From assembly GCA_041656735.1 (NCBI GenBank), contig JBBACY010000016.1:1-64000 (forward strand): DNA of 64,000 bases. Direction: 5' to 3'. Below are positions 43,671 to 54,125 of the stretch, one piece after another (the first letter of the stretch is position 1; every line of letters begins with the position of its first letter). Under the pieces are notes generated by a model. That model saw nothing but the letters and a program-made list of their open reading frames with translations. It had not been told where the DNA came from and made no database searches. The DNA comes from Perlabentimonas sp041656735. Its GTDB lineage: Bacteria; Bacteroidota; Bacteroidia; Bacteroidales; Tenuifilaceae. The translations under genes and the position numbers were made by a program.

Positions 43671-44792
43671 TTAAAACTGTTTGCTAGCTGTTAAGTGAAT
43701 GTGTGGGTTTGATATTTGTTCGTACGCTTGGTTTCGAAGTTGCGGTTCAAAACCTGCATCGGTAATAGCTTTTTGCATTGCGAGGGCATTGATTGAGTTT
43801 GTTGCACCTGCCGACGAGACCACGTTTTCTTCAATCATAATTGAGCCTAAATCATCGGCACCAGCATGTAGGCATAATTGCCCCGTTTCTATACCCACGG
43901 TAAGCCATGATGCTTGAATGTGATTGATATTGGGAAGCATAATGCGGCTAAGGGCAACCATCCGAATGTACTCGTTGGGTGTTACGTTGCTACTTACGCC
44001 CATTTGCTCAAGTTTCGTTCCCTTGCTTTGGTATGGCCAGCAAATAAATGCCGAGAAGCCTATGGCATCCTTTGGTTTTTTGTTTTGTAGATCTCTGATT
44101 TTTACTAGATGTTCCATTCTCTCTTCAATGGTTTCAATATGGCCAAACATCATGGTAGCGGAGGTAAGTAAACCGAGCTTGTGCGCCTCGTGCATAACAT
44201 CGAACCACGCTTGCGAGTCGGGTTTTGCGGGAGATAGCTGTTTACGAACCCTATCCACTAGAATTTCGGCTCCCCCTCCCGGAATACTGTCTAAGCCAGC
44301 GGCAACAAGTTGTGAAATAACTTCACGGTAGGTTAGGTTCTCGAGACGAGCAATATGTGCAATTTCGGGTGGGCCGAGAGCGTGGAGTTTTACTTTTGGG
44401 TACTCTTTTTTTATATCGCTAAACAGGCTAACGTAAAAGTCGAGCCCTAGCTTGGGATGCAGCCCTCCTTGCAGTAAAAGCTGCTCACTGCCCAGGGTAA
44501 GCATCTCGTCAATCTTAGCCTTGTATTCGGGCAGGGTCGTAATGTATGCCCTTGAGTCATTTATTCCGCAGTGAAAGTTGCAAAACTTGCACCCAGCAAT
44601 ACATATATTTGAGATATTTACATTTCTATCGATTTGCCAGGTTACCTTGTTGCCAGTAACCCTTTGCTTTCGAAGATTATGGGCAACAGCCATTAGCTCG
44701 GGAAGGGTGGCCTTATCGAACAGCTCCTTGCCCTCCACTATGCTAAGATTGTCGCCATTCAAGGCTTTTTTTAAAAGATAATTGGTGTTCAT
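43671..44792 (-). CDS. mqnC: Cyclic dehypoxanthine futalosine synthase
   Basis: Radical-SAM enzyme of the futalosine route to menaquinone, 373 residues. The cluster-binding motif is Cys64-x3-Cys68-x2-Cys71 (CIAGCKFC). QGGLHPKLGLDFYVSLF, HALGPPEI, GLDSIPGGGAEILVDRVRK and ATMMFGHIET are typical of MqnC; the last distinguishes it from the related MqnE. The [4Fe-4S] cluster suits its place directly upstream of sufE and the DUF59 gene. A TACCTTTG box lies upstream on the minus strand. Confidence 0.92.
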   Translation of the reverse strand: MNTNYLLKKALNGDNLSIVEGKELFDKATLPELMAVAHNLRKQRVTGNKVTWQIDRNVNISNICIAGCKFCNFHCGINDSRAYITTLPEYKAKIDEMLTLGSEQLLLQGGLHPKLGLDFYVSLFSDIKKEYPKVKLHALGPPEIAHIARLENLTYREVISQLVAAGLDSIPGGGAEILVDRVRKQLSPAKPDSQAWFDVMHEAHKLGLLTSATMMFGHIETIEERMEHLVKIRDLQNKKPKDAIGFSAFICWPYQSKGTKLEQMGVSSNVTPNEYIRMVALSRIMLPNINHIQASWLTVGIETGQLCLHAGADDLGSIMIEENVVSSAGATNSINALAMQKAITDAGFEPQLRNQAYEQISNPHIHLTASKQF

Positions 44793-44813
44793 TATACAGA
44801 TTAAAATTTACTG

Positions 44814-44821
44814 CAAAGGTA
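44814..44821 (-). promoter_or_regulatory. Promoter -7 element of mqnC-sufE-DUF59
   Basis: Minus strand TACCTTTG fits TAnnTTTG, 22 bp upstream of the mqnC ATG. No clear -33. Confidence 0.55.
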
Positions 44822-44864
44822 CTAAACAATCTTTTTAACCCTGCTGTACTTAAACCCAAATTAC

Positions 44865-44872
44865 TATCTTTG
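44865..44872 (+). promoter_or_regulatory. Promoter -7 element of pdxA-ruvA-sprA
   Basis: TATCTTTG fits TAnnTTTG, 65 bp upstream of pdxA, divergent from and 44 bp away from the mqnC -7 box. No clear -33. Confidence 0.5.
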
Positions 44873-44936
44873 CCTAATTAAAGCAATGTCTTTAAATATA
44901 GATAATTACGACTGACTGTCGTTAAAAAACAGATAT

Positions 44937-45983
44937 ATGATTGATAATAAGGTTGTTGTAGCAATAACTCAAGGAGATATTAATGGAATTGGGTACGAAG
45001 TAATAATAAAAAGTCTGTCGGATAACCGCATAAACGATTTTTGTGTACCCGTAATATACGGCTCACCTAAGGTAGCGGCATATCATCGCAAGGCAATAAA
45101 TTTTGAACATTTTAATTTCAATCAAATTAAGGATATCACAGAAATTAATTCGAAAAAATCGAATATTATTAACGTGATGGACGATAATGTGCGAGTGGAG
45201 TTAGGAAAAAATACCGAAGCGGGTGGTGAGGGGTCAATTCAGGCTCTTGAAGCAGCCGTTGCTGATATTAAGGCAGGTAAAGCGGATGTGCTGGTTACGG
45301 CGCCAATTAATAAGCAGAATGTTCAAACCTCAAAATTTGGTTTCCCGGGTCATACTGAGTTTTTGTCGAGTGCATTTGAAGCAAAGGATGTGCTTATGCT
45401 TTTAGTAAGTGACATAATGCGTGTTGGTGTTGTTACAGGGCATATTCCATTGTCGGATGTATCCAAAACCCTTAGTATAGAGTTAATACTTGAGAAGTTG
45501 AAGTTACTTAACCAATCGTTGATAAAGGATTTTGGCATTAGAAAGCCACGAATAGCCGTGCTTGGTTTAAATCCGCATGCAGGTGATGCAGGGGTATTGG
45601 GTACCGAGGAGCAGGAGATAATTATTCCAGCAATTGAGAAGGCTAACGAGAAAAATATTATTGCAGTTGGTCCATACCCTGCCGATGGTTTCTTTGGTTC
45701 CGAGAATTTTGCTAAATTCGATGCCATATTGGCTATGTATCACGATCAGGGTTTAGCGCCATTTAAATCATTGTCTTTTGACAGTGGGGTTAACTTTACT
45801 GCTGGCTTGTCCATTGTTAGAACATCGCCAGCACACGGTACCGCTTTTGAGATTGCTGGACAGGGTGTAGCATCTGAAAACTCGATGCGTAATGCGTTAA
45901 TGCTAGCCATTGATATTTACAAGAATAGGCTTAACTATGAGGAGCTAACAAAGGATCCGCTCCCCATTTCAAAGTCTGAATAG
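44937..45983 (+). CDS. pdxA: 4-hydroxythreonine-4-phosphate dehydrogenase
   Basis: NAD-dependent enzyme of the DXP-dependent pyridoxal phosphate pathway, 348 residues. Family marks: GDINGIGYEVIIKSL at the start, APINKQNVQ, FPGHTEFL with a metal-binding His, GHIPLSDVSK, GLNPHAGD, and MYHDQGLAPFK. ruvA begins 22 bp downstream. PLP made by this route is needed by lysA and sufS in this window. Start ATG gives MIDNKVVVAIT. Confidence 0.95.
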   Translation: MIDNKVVVAITQGDINGIGYEVIIKSLSDNRINDFCVPVIYGSPKVAAYHRKAINFEHFNFNQIKDITEINSKKSNIINVMDDNVRVELGKNTEAGGEGSIQALEAAVADIKAGKADVLVTAPINKQNVQTSKFGFPGHTEFLSSAFEAKDVLMLLVSDIMRVGVVTGHIPLSDVSKTLSIELILEKLKLLNQSLIKDFGIRKPRIAVLGLNPHAGDAGVLGTEEQEIIIPAIEKANEKNIIAVGPYPADGFFGSENFAKFDAILAMYHDQGLAPFKSLSFDSGVNFTAGLSIVRTSPAHGTAFEIAGQGVASENSMRNALMLAIDIYKNRLNYEELTKDPLPISKSE

Positions 45984-46005
45984 TACACTTAAAGTATTCT
46001 GCAGT

Positions 46006-46587
46006 ATGTTTGAGTATATTAAAGGGGTAATTGTTGAAACAAACCCGGCATACGCCGTTATTGATGCTGGAGGTATAGGGTATGTAGTTAATATTTCGCT
46101 TAATACATATGCTAAGCTCGAAGGTTTGGAGAATGGTTTGCTTTTCATTCATCAGGTTATTCGCGACGATGCACATTTGCTCTTCGGTTTTATAACTAAA
46201 TCGGAGCGCGAACTTTTCAGACAGCTAATTAGCGTTTCGGGGGTTGGGCCAAATACAGCACGTGTAATACTTTCATCGTTATCTTCCGAAGAAATAGCCC
46301 AGGCAATTATGCAAGGTGATGTGAATACCCTTAAGCGCATTAAAGGTATTGGGATTAAAACAGCACAGCGTATAGTTGTTGACCTAAAAGATAAGCTGGG
46401 GAAATCTTTAGGTGATCAAGATATTTTCACACCCATAAACAATACTCTGAGGCAAGAAGCGTTATCTGCATTAGTTATGCTTGGTTTCACCAAAAGTGTA
46501 GCCGAAAAAAATATAGATCAGCTATTAAAGAAAAACCCAAGCTATTCGGTTGAGAGTTTAATTAAGGACGCATTAAAGGGTTTGTAA
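46006..46587 (+). CDS. ruvA: Holliday junction branch-migration protein RuvA
   Basis: DNA-binding subunit of the RuvAB complex, 193 residues. Domain I is the OB fold beginning MFEYIKGVIVETNPAYAVID; domain II has the two helix-hairpin-helix motifs, SVSGVGPNTARVILSSLS and RIKGIGIKTAQRIVVDLK; domain III (about 145-193) is the RuvB-binding part. Length is normal. Its place before sprA is a conserved Bacteroidota gene order. Confidence 0.97.
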   Translation: MFEYIKGVIVETNPAYAVIDAGGIGYVVNISLNTYAKLEGLENGLLFIHQVIRDDAHLLFGFITKSERELFRQLISVSGVGPNTARVILSSLSSEEIAQAIMQGDVNTLKRIKGIGIKTAQRIVVDLKDKLGKSLGDQDIFTPINNTLRQEALSALVMLGFTKSVAEKNIDQLLKKNPSYSVESLIKDALKGL

Positions 46588-46607
46588 ACAAGTAACTTCT
46601 ATTTACT

Positions 46608-49600
46608 TTGAAGTATATTGCACAAAATGCTGTTGGGCGGGTTATATTAATTATCCTGGCTTTACATATTGGACAAAACTGTTTGCTCAGACAAACCAAG
46701 GTTTTTGGAACCGAGGTTATTGGGCAGATTATGGCTATTCAATCTTCCCCGCCTGATACAATAAAACTTCCATACCCTATACCCGAAAATGAGATGGGTG
46801 AAGGGACCGACTCACCATTGTTTATGGCCGATCCTCAAAACTTAAAAATTGAGGTTCAGTACGATGCTGTAAATAAGCAGTATACAGTGTACTATAAGGT
46901 AGGCAACGTTAATGTACGCTCTCCAAAGGTAATGAGCGAGAAGGAGTACCGAGAGTTTCAGTTTGAACAATCGATGCGTAGTTACTGGCAACAGCGCCGC
47001 CATGGCGAAACCAGCAGCAGGGGGTCTGGAATTTTACCCAGACTTGAAGTGGGGGGTGAAACGTTCGACCGTATTTTTGGCAGCAATGTTATTGAAATAA
47101 TACCTCAAGGAAATGCTGAACTACTATTTGGTATAACAGGCTCTAGCACTGAAAATCCAACAATTGCTGAAAATTACAAAAAGAACTATACATTCGATTT
47201 TCAATCGAAAATTCAGATGAATGTTAGCGGAACGGTTGGCGAAAAGTTACGTATGGAGATAAACTACGATACCGAGGCTACGTTCGATTTTGAGAACAAT
47301 GTAAAGCTCGAATACACTGGATTTGAAGATGAAATAATACAGAAAATTGAAGCTGGTAACGTTTCGTTACCACTCCCAGGAACACTTATTACAGGTAGCT
47401 CAAGCTTATTCGGGTTAAAAACCCAGCTAAAGTTCGGAAGGCTAACCGTAACCAGCATTTTTTCAAAGCAAAATAGCGAAACGCAGGTAATGGAGGTGAG
47501 GGGCGGAGCCCAATCAAAAGAGTTTGATATACAAGTTGACGAATACGAGGCTAATAAGCACTTTTTCTTATCGCACTATTTTCGCGATACCTACAATCGG
47601 TCGCTGCAAAACCTACCAGTAGTTAACAGCGGAATAAATATTACCCGTGCCGAGGTTTGGGTAACCAATAAGCGGGGTAATTTCGACGATTCGCGCGATG
47701 TTATTTCTTTTCACGACCTGGGAGAAAATCAGCCAAATATTTATGCCAGCCATTTCTTCATGCAGGAAGAGGGTGGAAATCAGCCGCGAAATTCAATTAA
47801 TAGTATGTACCGGAGGTTAACTGGCGAGTTTTTGGGAATTAGAAGCATAGCCGAAGTAAACTCAACCCTTTCGCAAATCCCCAATTTTAAAGGAGGCGTA
47901 GACTACGAAAAAATTGAAAATGCCCGAAAACTTACACAAGCCGAGTACACCCTAAATGCACAGTTGGGCTATATTTCGTTAAATACATCACTTAATAACG
48001 ACGAAATTTTAGCGGTAGCCTTTGAGTACACCTACGGGGGTAAAACCTATAAGGTTGGTGAATTCTCAACAGAGGGTATTTCGGCTCCCGATGCGTTAAT
48101 CCTTAAACTACTAAAGGGAACTAACCTATCGCCACGCTTTGCAACCTGGGATTTAATGATGAAAAATATTTATGCCATTGGGGCATATCAGGTCGATCGC
48201 AAGGAGTTTAATTTCAATATTCTATATCAAAACGATTTAACAGGCACGTCGGTTAACTACCTGCCCGAGGGCAATAGGGCTAATGAGCCATTACTCTCGG
48301 TTTTAGGTCTCGACAAGCTAAATAGTAACCTCGACCCTGGCGCCGATGGGATGTTCGATTTTATTGAGGGTATTACTATTAACTCAGCTAATGGGCGAAT
48401 TATTTTCCCCATACTAGAGCCCTTTGGTTCGGATTTGGCGAGACTTATAGGCGACCCCGATATTGCTGAAAAGTTTGTTTACCAAGAGCTATACGATTCA
48501 ACCCTAACCAAGGCAAGGCAGATTGCCGAAAAAAACAAGTACCGACTAAGCGGTACGTACCAGTCATCGTCGAGCTCCGAAATACCCTTAAATGCGATGA
48601 ATGTTCCCAGAGGGTCCGTTGTGGTTACTGCTGGCGGCATGAAACTTACTGAGGGTACCGACTTTACGGTTGACTATATAATGGGTACAGTTAAAATTAT
48701 AAACCCAGGGTTGCTCGAATCAGGAACGCCCATTCAAATATCGCTTGAGAGCCAAGATCTGTTTAGTTTTCAAACTAAAACGCTGGTGGGTTCACATTTC
48801 GACTATCGATTTTCCGATAAATTTAATGTCGGCGCAACGGTGCTAAACCTAACCGAGCGCCCTTTCTCCAAGAAGGTAAACTATGGCAGCGAAGCCATAA
48901 GTAATACCATTTATGGGTTTAACACATCGTACCAAACCGAATCGGGGTTTTTAACCAAAGCCGTTGACTTTTTACCTTTTATTGAAACCAAAGAGAAGTC
49001 GACTATAACTATTGATGCAGAGTTTGCCCACTTTTTACCGGGCTACTCACGCGCTATAGGCAAGGGGGGTACAGTGTATATCGATGATTTTGAGGGGACC
49101 AAAACATCCATCGATTTGCGTTCGTGGTACGCGTGGACCCTTGCAAGCACACCCCAACATCAGCCCGACCTTTTTCCTGAAGGAAACCTGATTAACGATT
49201 TAGCAAACGGTTACAATAGGGCTCTGTTGGCATGGTATTCCATTGACCCTCTATTTCTTCGAAATAACTCGTTAACACCTAGTCACTTGCGCCGTGATGC
49301 CAATACCCAAAGCAGCCACTTTGTTCGTGAAATTTTTGAAAAAGAAATATTTCCAAATAGGCAAACACCCCATGCAAAAGCCACAAATATACCGGTGCTA
49401 AACCTAGCGTTCTATCCAAGCGAACGTGGTCCATACAACTATACAACGCAGGGTGTAAATAGTCAAGGTTTTTTTGTTAATCCTAATAGCAAATGGGCAG
49501 GTATGATGCGCGCTTTACCCTCAACAGACTTTGAGGAGAGTAATATTGAGTACGTTGAGTTTTGGTTAATGGATCCATTTGTATATGATACCCTTAGTAG

Positions 49601-52600
49601 TGGAGGTGATTTATATATTAACCTAGGCGAAATTTCGGAGGACGTACTGCGCGATGGACGAAGAATGTTTGAGAATGGGTTACCAACCTCAGCCAATGCA
49701 GTAAATGTTGATACCACCGCTTGGGGCAGGGTGCCCTCAGTACAGTCGCTAGTAAATGCTTTCGATAACGACCCGAAAACCCGACGATTTCAGGATGTTG
49801 GTTTAGATGGGCTAAGGGATGAGGACGAGAGATCTTTCTTTAGTAGCTACTTGGCACAAATGGAGAGCGTACTATCACCCGAGGCTTTTGAGAAGTTAAA
49901 GAACGACCCGTCTAACGATAACTTTAGATATTTCAGATCTAACTATTACGACTCTCAGGAAGCGAGTATTCTTGAAAGGTATAAATTGTATAATAATACA
50001 GAGGGTAACTCGGTTGCCACAGGCGAACCAAATGCCTTTGGTGAAAGGGATGATTTTCCCACATCGGGCCAAATTCAGCCAAACGGCGAGGATATTAACA
50101 ATGATTATACCCTTAACGAGAACGAAACTTACTACCAGTATAGGGTTTCGTTAAGGCCTCAGGATTTTGAGGTTGGTCAAAATTTTATTACCGACAAAGT
50201 AACCTACAATGCTTCACTGGAGAATGGCGAAAAATCGGAGGTAAGCTGGTACCAGTTTAAAGTGCCAATAGATGATTACGAGAGGGTAGTTGGTAATATT
50301 CAAGACTTTAAGTCCGTGCGTTTTATGCGAATGTTTATGAAGGGTTTTGTTGATACTACCATTTTGCGTTTTGCCACCCTTGAGTTGGTTCGTGGAGAGT
50401 GGAGGCGATATTCCAGAGCCTTAATTCAGGGTCAGGAGGGGATGCCAACAACCGACCTGCCTTCGAGCTCCTTCGATGTTTCGTCGGTGAGTATTGAGGA
50501 GAACTATACCCGCACTCCGGTAAATTATGTTCTGCCACCTGGCGTTGACCGGGTTACAGACCCTAGTCAGCCTACAATTATTGAGTTGAATGAGCAATCG
50601 ATGGAGCTTAAGGTGGTGAACCTGGCCGATGGCGATGCTCGGGCGGTATTTAAAAATGTTAACCTCGATATAAGGCAGTACCGGCGGATGATGATGGATA
50701 TTCACGCAGAGCAAATTGCAGAGTTCCCATTGCAAGACGAGGACCTAAAAGTATTTATAAGGCTGGGTACGGATTATAGCAATAACTACTATGAGTACGA
50801 GATACCTCTTGTGCTAACACCATACGGAAGCTATTTAAAAAACAGCAACTCAGATAGAGAGAGGGTGTGGCCTGTTGAAAATCAGCTTAATATCGACCTA
50901 GAGCTGTTTCAAACGGCAAAAATGCTTCGTAACGAGGAGATGCGAAAAGAGGGATCGCCAATTACTTATACAACAATATTCTCAGTACCCGATGGTAACA
51001 AAACCTTAAGAGTAACTGGTAATCCGAGCCTTAGCAACGTAAGGGTTATTATGATTGGTATAAGAAATCCCGAACGATCCGAGAATCTTGGCGACGATGG
51101 TTATGCAAAATCGGGTATTGTTTGGGTTAACGAGCTGCGCTTAACACAGGCCGAAACCAAGGGAGGTTGGGCAGCAAATGCCCGAATGGCTGCAAAGCTA
51201 GCCGACTTGGCAATGGTTACCGTTGCAGGTACAACCATAAAACCTGGTTTTGGCTCCATTGAAAAGAAGGTGAACCAGCGTAGCAAGGAAGATTTTTACC
51301 AGTACGATGTGAATTCAACTATCCAGATGGGCCGTTTCTTCCCAAAAGAATCGGGTGTAAATATTCCGCTGTTTATAGGGTACTCCGAATCGTTCGCCAA
51401 CCCCGAGTACAACCCGTTAGACCCTGACATCCTTCTTAAAACAGCCCTTAATAATGCAGCCAATAAGCAAGAGCGCGACTCAATAAAGCATATATCGCAG
51501 GACTATACCCAGCGTAAAAGTGTGAACCTTACCAATGTCCGTATTAATAAAACCGATGGCGCACCAAAAGTTTACAGCATTTCGAATTTTGCCGTAAGCT
51601 ACTCGTTTAACGAGCAGCTGTCTCGGAATATAAATACAGAGGAGCGTATTCAGCGTAATACTAGGGGAGGACTTACATATGCTTTTAATACAAGGCCTAA
51701 AAATGTGGTGCCCTTTCGAAATGTGAAGTGGTTATCGAATCCTTACCTCCGCATTATTAAGGATTTTAACTTTAACTATATGCCCAACCAGTTCTCGTTT
51801 AGAACAGAACTTAACAGAACCTATTTTGAGCAGCAGCTACGGAATATTAATGCACCCGAAATAAAGTTGATTCCAACCTACTCGAAAGATTTTCATTGGG
51901 ATAGGGTGTACTCGCTTAACTGGGACATTACGCAGGCCATAAAGTTTGACTTTAACGCGAATAACCAGGCCCGAATTGATGAGCCAATGGGAATGGTTGA
52001 CCGTAATCGTGACCCTAGGGCTTATGAGCATTGGCAGGATTCGGTGTGGACTAACCTAAAAAACTTTGGACGCAACACGAACTACAACCATCAGTTTAAT
52101 TTAAGCTATAATATTCCCATAAATAAAATCCCGTTGTTTAGCTGGGTTAGTGCCTCAACTCGATATACGGGTAGTTATAACTGGCAGGCTGGCCCACTTT
52201 TGCCCGACTCGAGCCAGTTTGACCCAGGCAATATAATTCAGAATGCGAGTACCATACAGCTAAATTCGCAGCTAAATTTTACCACCTTATACAATAAAAA
52301 CAAGCACCTTAAAGCCATTAACCAGAAGTTTGACCAGATAGCCAAAGGGACACCCAAAAAGCAAACTTTTAAAACGGTTACTTTCCAAAAAGAGGGGGTT
52401 AGGCTTAGGGCTGGCAGCTTCCGGTCGGTTGAACACGGACTAAAAACCGAAGATGTTACCGTTAAGGCGTTTGCCGAAGATGGGACAGAAATTCCTGTTG
52501 AAATTAATATTCGCTCCGACAGAAAGTTATCTATTAAAAATGACCAAGATCACAGTAATGTTAGGGTTGTGGTTGAGGGTAAGGTGCCTGAGCGTGAGAA

Positions 52601-54011
52601 TATTGCGTTGCTCTTATTTCAAGGAAGCGTGCGAATGCTTATGGGGGTAAAAAATCTTTCGGGATCATATTCAGTAACCTCTGGAACGTTGATGCCTGGC
52701 TATAAGCCGTCAACTCAGTATATGGGTATGCAATCTCTTAATGGGGTTATGGCCCCTGGGTTTCCGTTTGTAGCAGGTTGGCAGGATCCCGATTTTGCTT
52801 GGAAGGCAGTTCGAAATCAGTGGCTTAGTTCTGATTCAACGCTTAATGCCGCCTATATGCTAACACAGAACCAAAACCTTACACTCAGAAGCACTATTGA
52901 GCCATTAGCCGGACTAAGGGTTGAAATTTCGGGAACACGAAATTTGGCATCAAACAAGAATGAGTTTTACCTTGCCGATTCTCAGGGACAATTTGGCGCA
53001 TATAATGCAATGACAACAGGAAATTTTAGCATAAGCATACTAACACTAAAGTCAGCCTTCGAGAAATCGTCTTCAAAGAATGATTATATAAGCAAAACGT
53101 TTAAGGAGTTTAGCCAAAGGCGACTTAGTATTGCCAAGGAGTTGGCAGGCAATAGGGCTGATGGCGGAATTTATAATCCAAATATTGTGGACGATAATGA
53201 TTTTCCTGACGGATATGGATCGCTTAGTCAAGAGGTGCTTATTTATTCGTTTTTAAGCGCTTACACCGGAACGCCCGTGTCCGAAGCAAAGTTCACATCA
53301 TTTCCGCTAATACCAATGCCTAACTGGCAAATTACCTACGATGGGCTTGCCAAAATGAAGCCTTTTAGCAAATGGATGCGAACTTTCACACTTCGTCATA
53401 GCTACCGTTCAACCTTTACGGTTGGGTCGTACTCATCATATTTAGATTTTAAGCCCGAGCAGGATGGGTTTAGCTATGTACGCGATATTAACAACAATTT
53501 TGTACCCGAATTTGAAATAACAAACGTGTCGATAAACGAGCAGCTTAACCCTCTAATAAGTTTTGATGCAACCTGGTTAAACAGTCTTACCAATAGGCTC
53601 GAGGTGCGAAATACCCGTTCGTTGTCAATGAGTTTTGCCAATAACCAGCTAAGCGAAATGTCTAGCTGGGAAATAATTGTGGGAAGTGGTTACAGGTTCG
53701 AAAACCTGCCTCTTGTACTCTCGAATGCTTTAGGAGATCAGAAAACGTTAAAAAGTGACCTTAGGTTAAATGTTGATTTTAGCTTTCGAGACAACCAAAC
53801 CATACTGCGTAAATTGGTTGAGGAAACCAATACCCCTTCAACAGGGCAAAAAGTGTTAACAATAAAAACTTCGGCCGAGTATGTGGTTAGCGATCAGGTA
53901 ACTATCAGAGTATTTTTCGATAGGGTGGTTAATACACCGGTAGCCAGCCTTTCGTTCCCAACTGCAAACACTAGCTTTGGTTTTAGCATTCGATTTACTA
54001 TGATTCAGTAG
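46608..54011 (+). CDS. sprA: T9SS outer-membrane translocon protein SprA
   Basis: Very large outer-membrane protein of 2,467 residues, the type IX secretion translocon SprA (Sov). It forms the pore through which T9SS cargo crosses the outer membrane. Marks: N-terminal SprA region beginning LKIEVQYDAVNKQYTVYYKV and ERLRMEINYDTEATFDFENN-like repeats, and barrel-type strands to the C-terminal FGFSIRFTMIQ. I place the start at TTG (46608), 21 bp after ruvA, because it opens a basic, hydrophobic signal (KYIAQNAVGRVILIILAL); the first ATG is 42 codons further, past the signal. The presence of sprA implies other T9SS genes elsewhere. None of the exported proteins in this window shows a T9SS C-terminal sorting domain that I could recognise. 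Confidence 0.96.
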   Translation: MKYIAQNAVGRVILIILALHIGQNCLLRQTKVFGTEVIGQIMAIQSSPPDTIKLPYPIPENEMGEGTDSPLFMADPQNLKIEVQYDAVNKQYTVYYKVGNVNVRSPKVMSEKEYREFQFEQSMRSYWQQRRHGETSSRGSGILPRLEVGGETFDRIFGSNVIEIIPQGNAELLFGITGSSTENPTIAENYKKNYTFDFQSKIQMNVSGTVGEKLRMEINYDTEATFDFENNVKLEYTGFEDEIIQKIEAGNVSLPLPGTLITGSSSLFGLKTQLKFGRLTVTSIFSKQNSETQVMEVRGGAQSKEFDIQVDEYEANKHFFLSHYFRDTYNRSLQNLPVVNSGINITRAEVWVTNKRGNFDDSRDVISFHDLGENQPNIYASHFFMQEEGGNQPRNSINSMYRRLTGEFLGIRSIAEVNSTLSQIPNFKGGVDYEKIENARKLTQAEYTLNAQLGYISLNTSLNNDEILAVAFEYTYGGKTYKVGEFSTEGISAPDALILKLLKGTNLSPRFATWDLMMKNIYAIGAYQVDRKEFNFNILYQNDLTGTSVNYLPEGNRANEPLLSVLGLDKLNSNLDPGADGMFDFIEGITINSANGRIIFPILEPFGSDLARLIGDPDIAEKFVYQELYDSTLTKARQIAEKNKYRLSGTYQSSSSSEIPLNAMNVPRGSVVVTAGGMKLTEGTDFTVDYIMGTVKIINPGLLESGTPIQISLESQDLFSFQTKTLVGSHFDYRFSDKFNVGATVLNLTERPFSKKVNYGSEAISNTIYGFNTSYQTESGFLTKAVDFLPFIETKEKSTITIDAEFAHFLPGYSRAIGKGGTVYIDDFEGTKTSIDLRSWYAWTLASTPQHQPDLFPEGNLINDLANGYNRALLAWYSIDPLFLRNNSLTPSHLRRDANTQSSHFVREIFEKEIFPNRQTPHAKATNIPVLNLAFYPSERGPYNYTTQGVNSQGFFVNPNSKWAGMMRALPSTDFEESNIEYVEFWLMDPFVYDTLSSGGDLYINLGEISEDVLRDGRRMFENGLPTSANAVNVDTTAWGRVPSVQSLVNAFDNDPKTRRFQDVGLDGLRDEDERSFFSSYLAQMESVLSPEAFEKLKNDPSNDNFRYFRSNYYDSQEASILERYKLYNNTEGNSVATGEPNAFGERDDFPTSGQIQPNGEDINNDYTLNENETYYQYRVSLRPQDFEVGQNFITDKVTYNASLENGEKSEVSWYQFKVPIDDYERVVGNIQDFKSVRFMRMFMKGFVDTTILRFATLELVRGEWRRYSRALIQGQEGMPTTDLPSSSFDVSSVSIEENYTRTPVNYVLPPGVDRVTDPSQPTIIELNEQSMELKVVNLADGDARAVFKNVNLDIRQYRRMMMDIHAEQIAEFPLQDEDLKVFIRLGTDYSNNYYEYEIPLVLTPYGSYLKNSNSDRERVWPVENQLNIDLELFQTAKMLRNEEMRKEGSPITYTTIFSVPDGNKTLRVTGNPSLSNVRVIMIGIRNPERSENLGDDGYAKSGIVWVNELRLTQAETKGGWAANARMAAKLADLAMVTVAGTTIKPGFGSIEKKVNQRSKEDFYQYDVNSTIQMGRFFPKESGVNIPLFIGYSESFANPEYNPLDPDILLKTALNNAANKQERDSIKHISQDYTQRKSVNLTNVRINKTDGAPKVYSISNFAVSYSFNEQLSRNINTEERIQRNTRGGLTYAFNTRPKNVVPFRNVKWLSNPYLRIIKDFNFNYMPNQFSFRTELNRTYFEQQLRNINAPEIKLIPTYSKDFHWDRVYSLNWDITQAIKFDFNANNQARIDEPMGMVDRNRDPRAYEHWQDSVWTNLKNFGRNTNYNHQFNLSYNIPINKIPLFSWVSASTRYTGSYNWQAGPLLPDSSQFDPGNIIQNASTIQLNSQLNFTTLYNKNKHLKAINQKFDQIAKGTPKKQTFKTVTFQKEGVRLRAGSFRSVEHGLKTEDVTVKAFAEDGTEIPVEINIRSDRKLSIKNDQDHSNVRVVVEGKVPERENIALLLFQGSVRMLMGVKNLSGSYSVTSGTLMPGYKPSTQYMGMQSLNGVMAPGFPFVAGWQDPDFAWKAVRNQWLSSDSTLNAAYMLTQNQNLTLRSTIEPLAGLRVEISGTRNLASNKNEFYLADSQGQFGAYNAMTTGNFSISILTLKSAFEKSSSKNDYISKTFKEFSQRRLSIAKELAGNRADGGIYNPNIVDDNDFPDGYGSLSQEVLIYSFLSAYTGTPVSEAKFTSFPLIPMPNWQITYDGLAKMKPFSKWMRTFTLRHSYRSTFTVGSYSSYLDFKPEQDGFSYVRDINNNFVPEFEITNVSINEQLNPLISFDATWLNSLTNRLEVRNTRSLSMSFANNQLSEMSSWEIIVGSGYRFENLPLVLSNALGDQKTLKSDLRLNVDFSFRDNQTILRKLVEETNTPSTGQKVLTIKTSAEYVVSDQVTIRVFFDRVVNTPVASLSFPTANTSFGFSIRFTMIQ

Positions 54012-54072
54012 TGAGAAGTTGTAAAACAGTATATTATTAAGTTGGTTAATATTTTGTTTAATAAAAAAAATG

Positions 54073-54080
54073 TACTTTTG
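54073..54080 (+). promoter_or_regulatory. Promoter -7 element of gcvH
   Basis: TACTTTTG fits TAnnTTTG; TTTG at 54053-54056 is a -33 candidate with 16-nt spacing, shorter than ideal. Start of gcvH is 46 bp downstream. Confidence 0.55.
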
Positions 54081-54125
54081 TGGCAAAGATTGAATCCTTA
54101 TTTTTAAAACTTAAATAATTTTATT

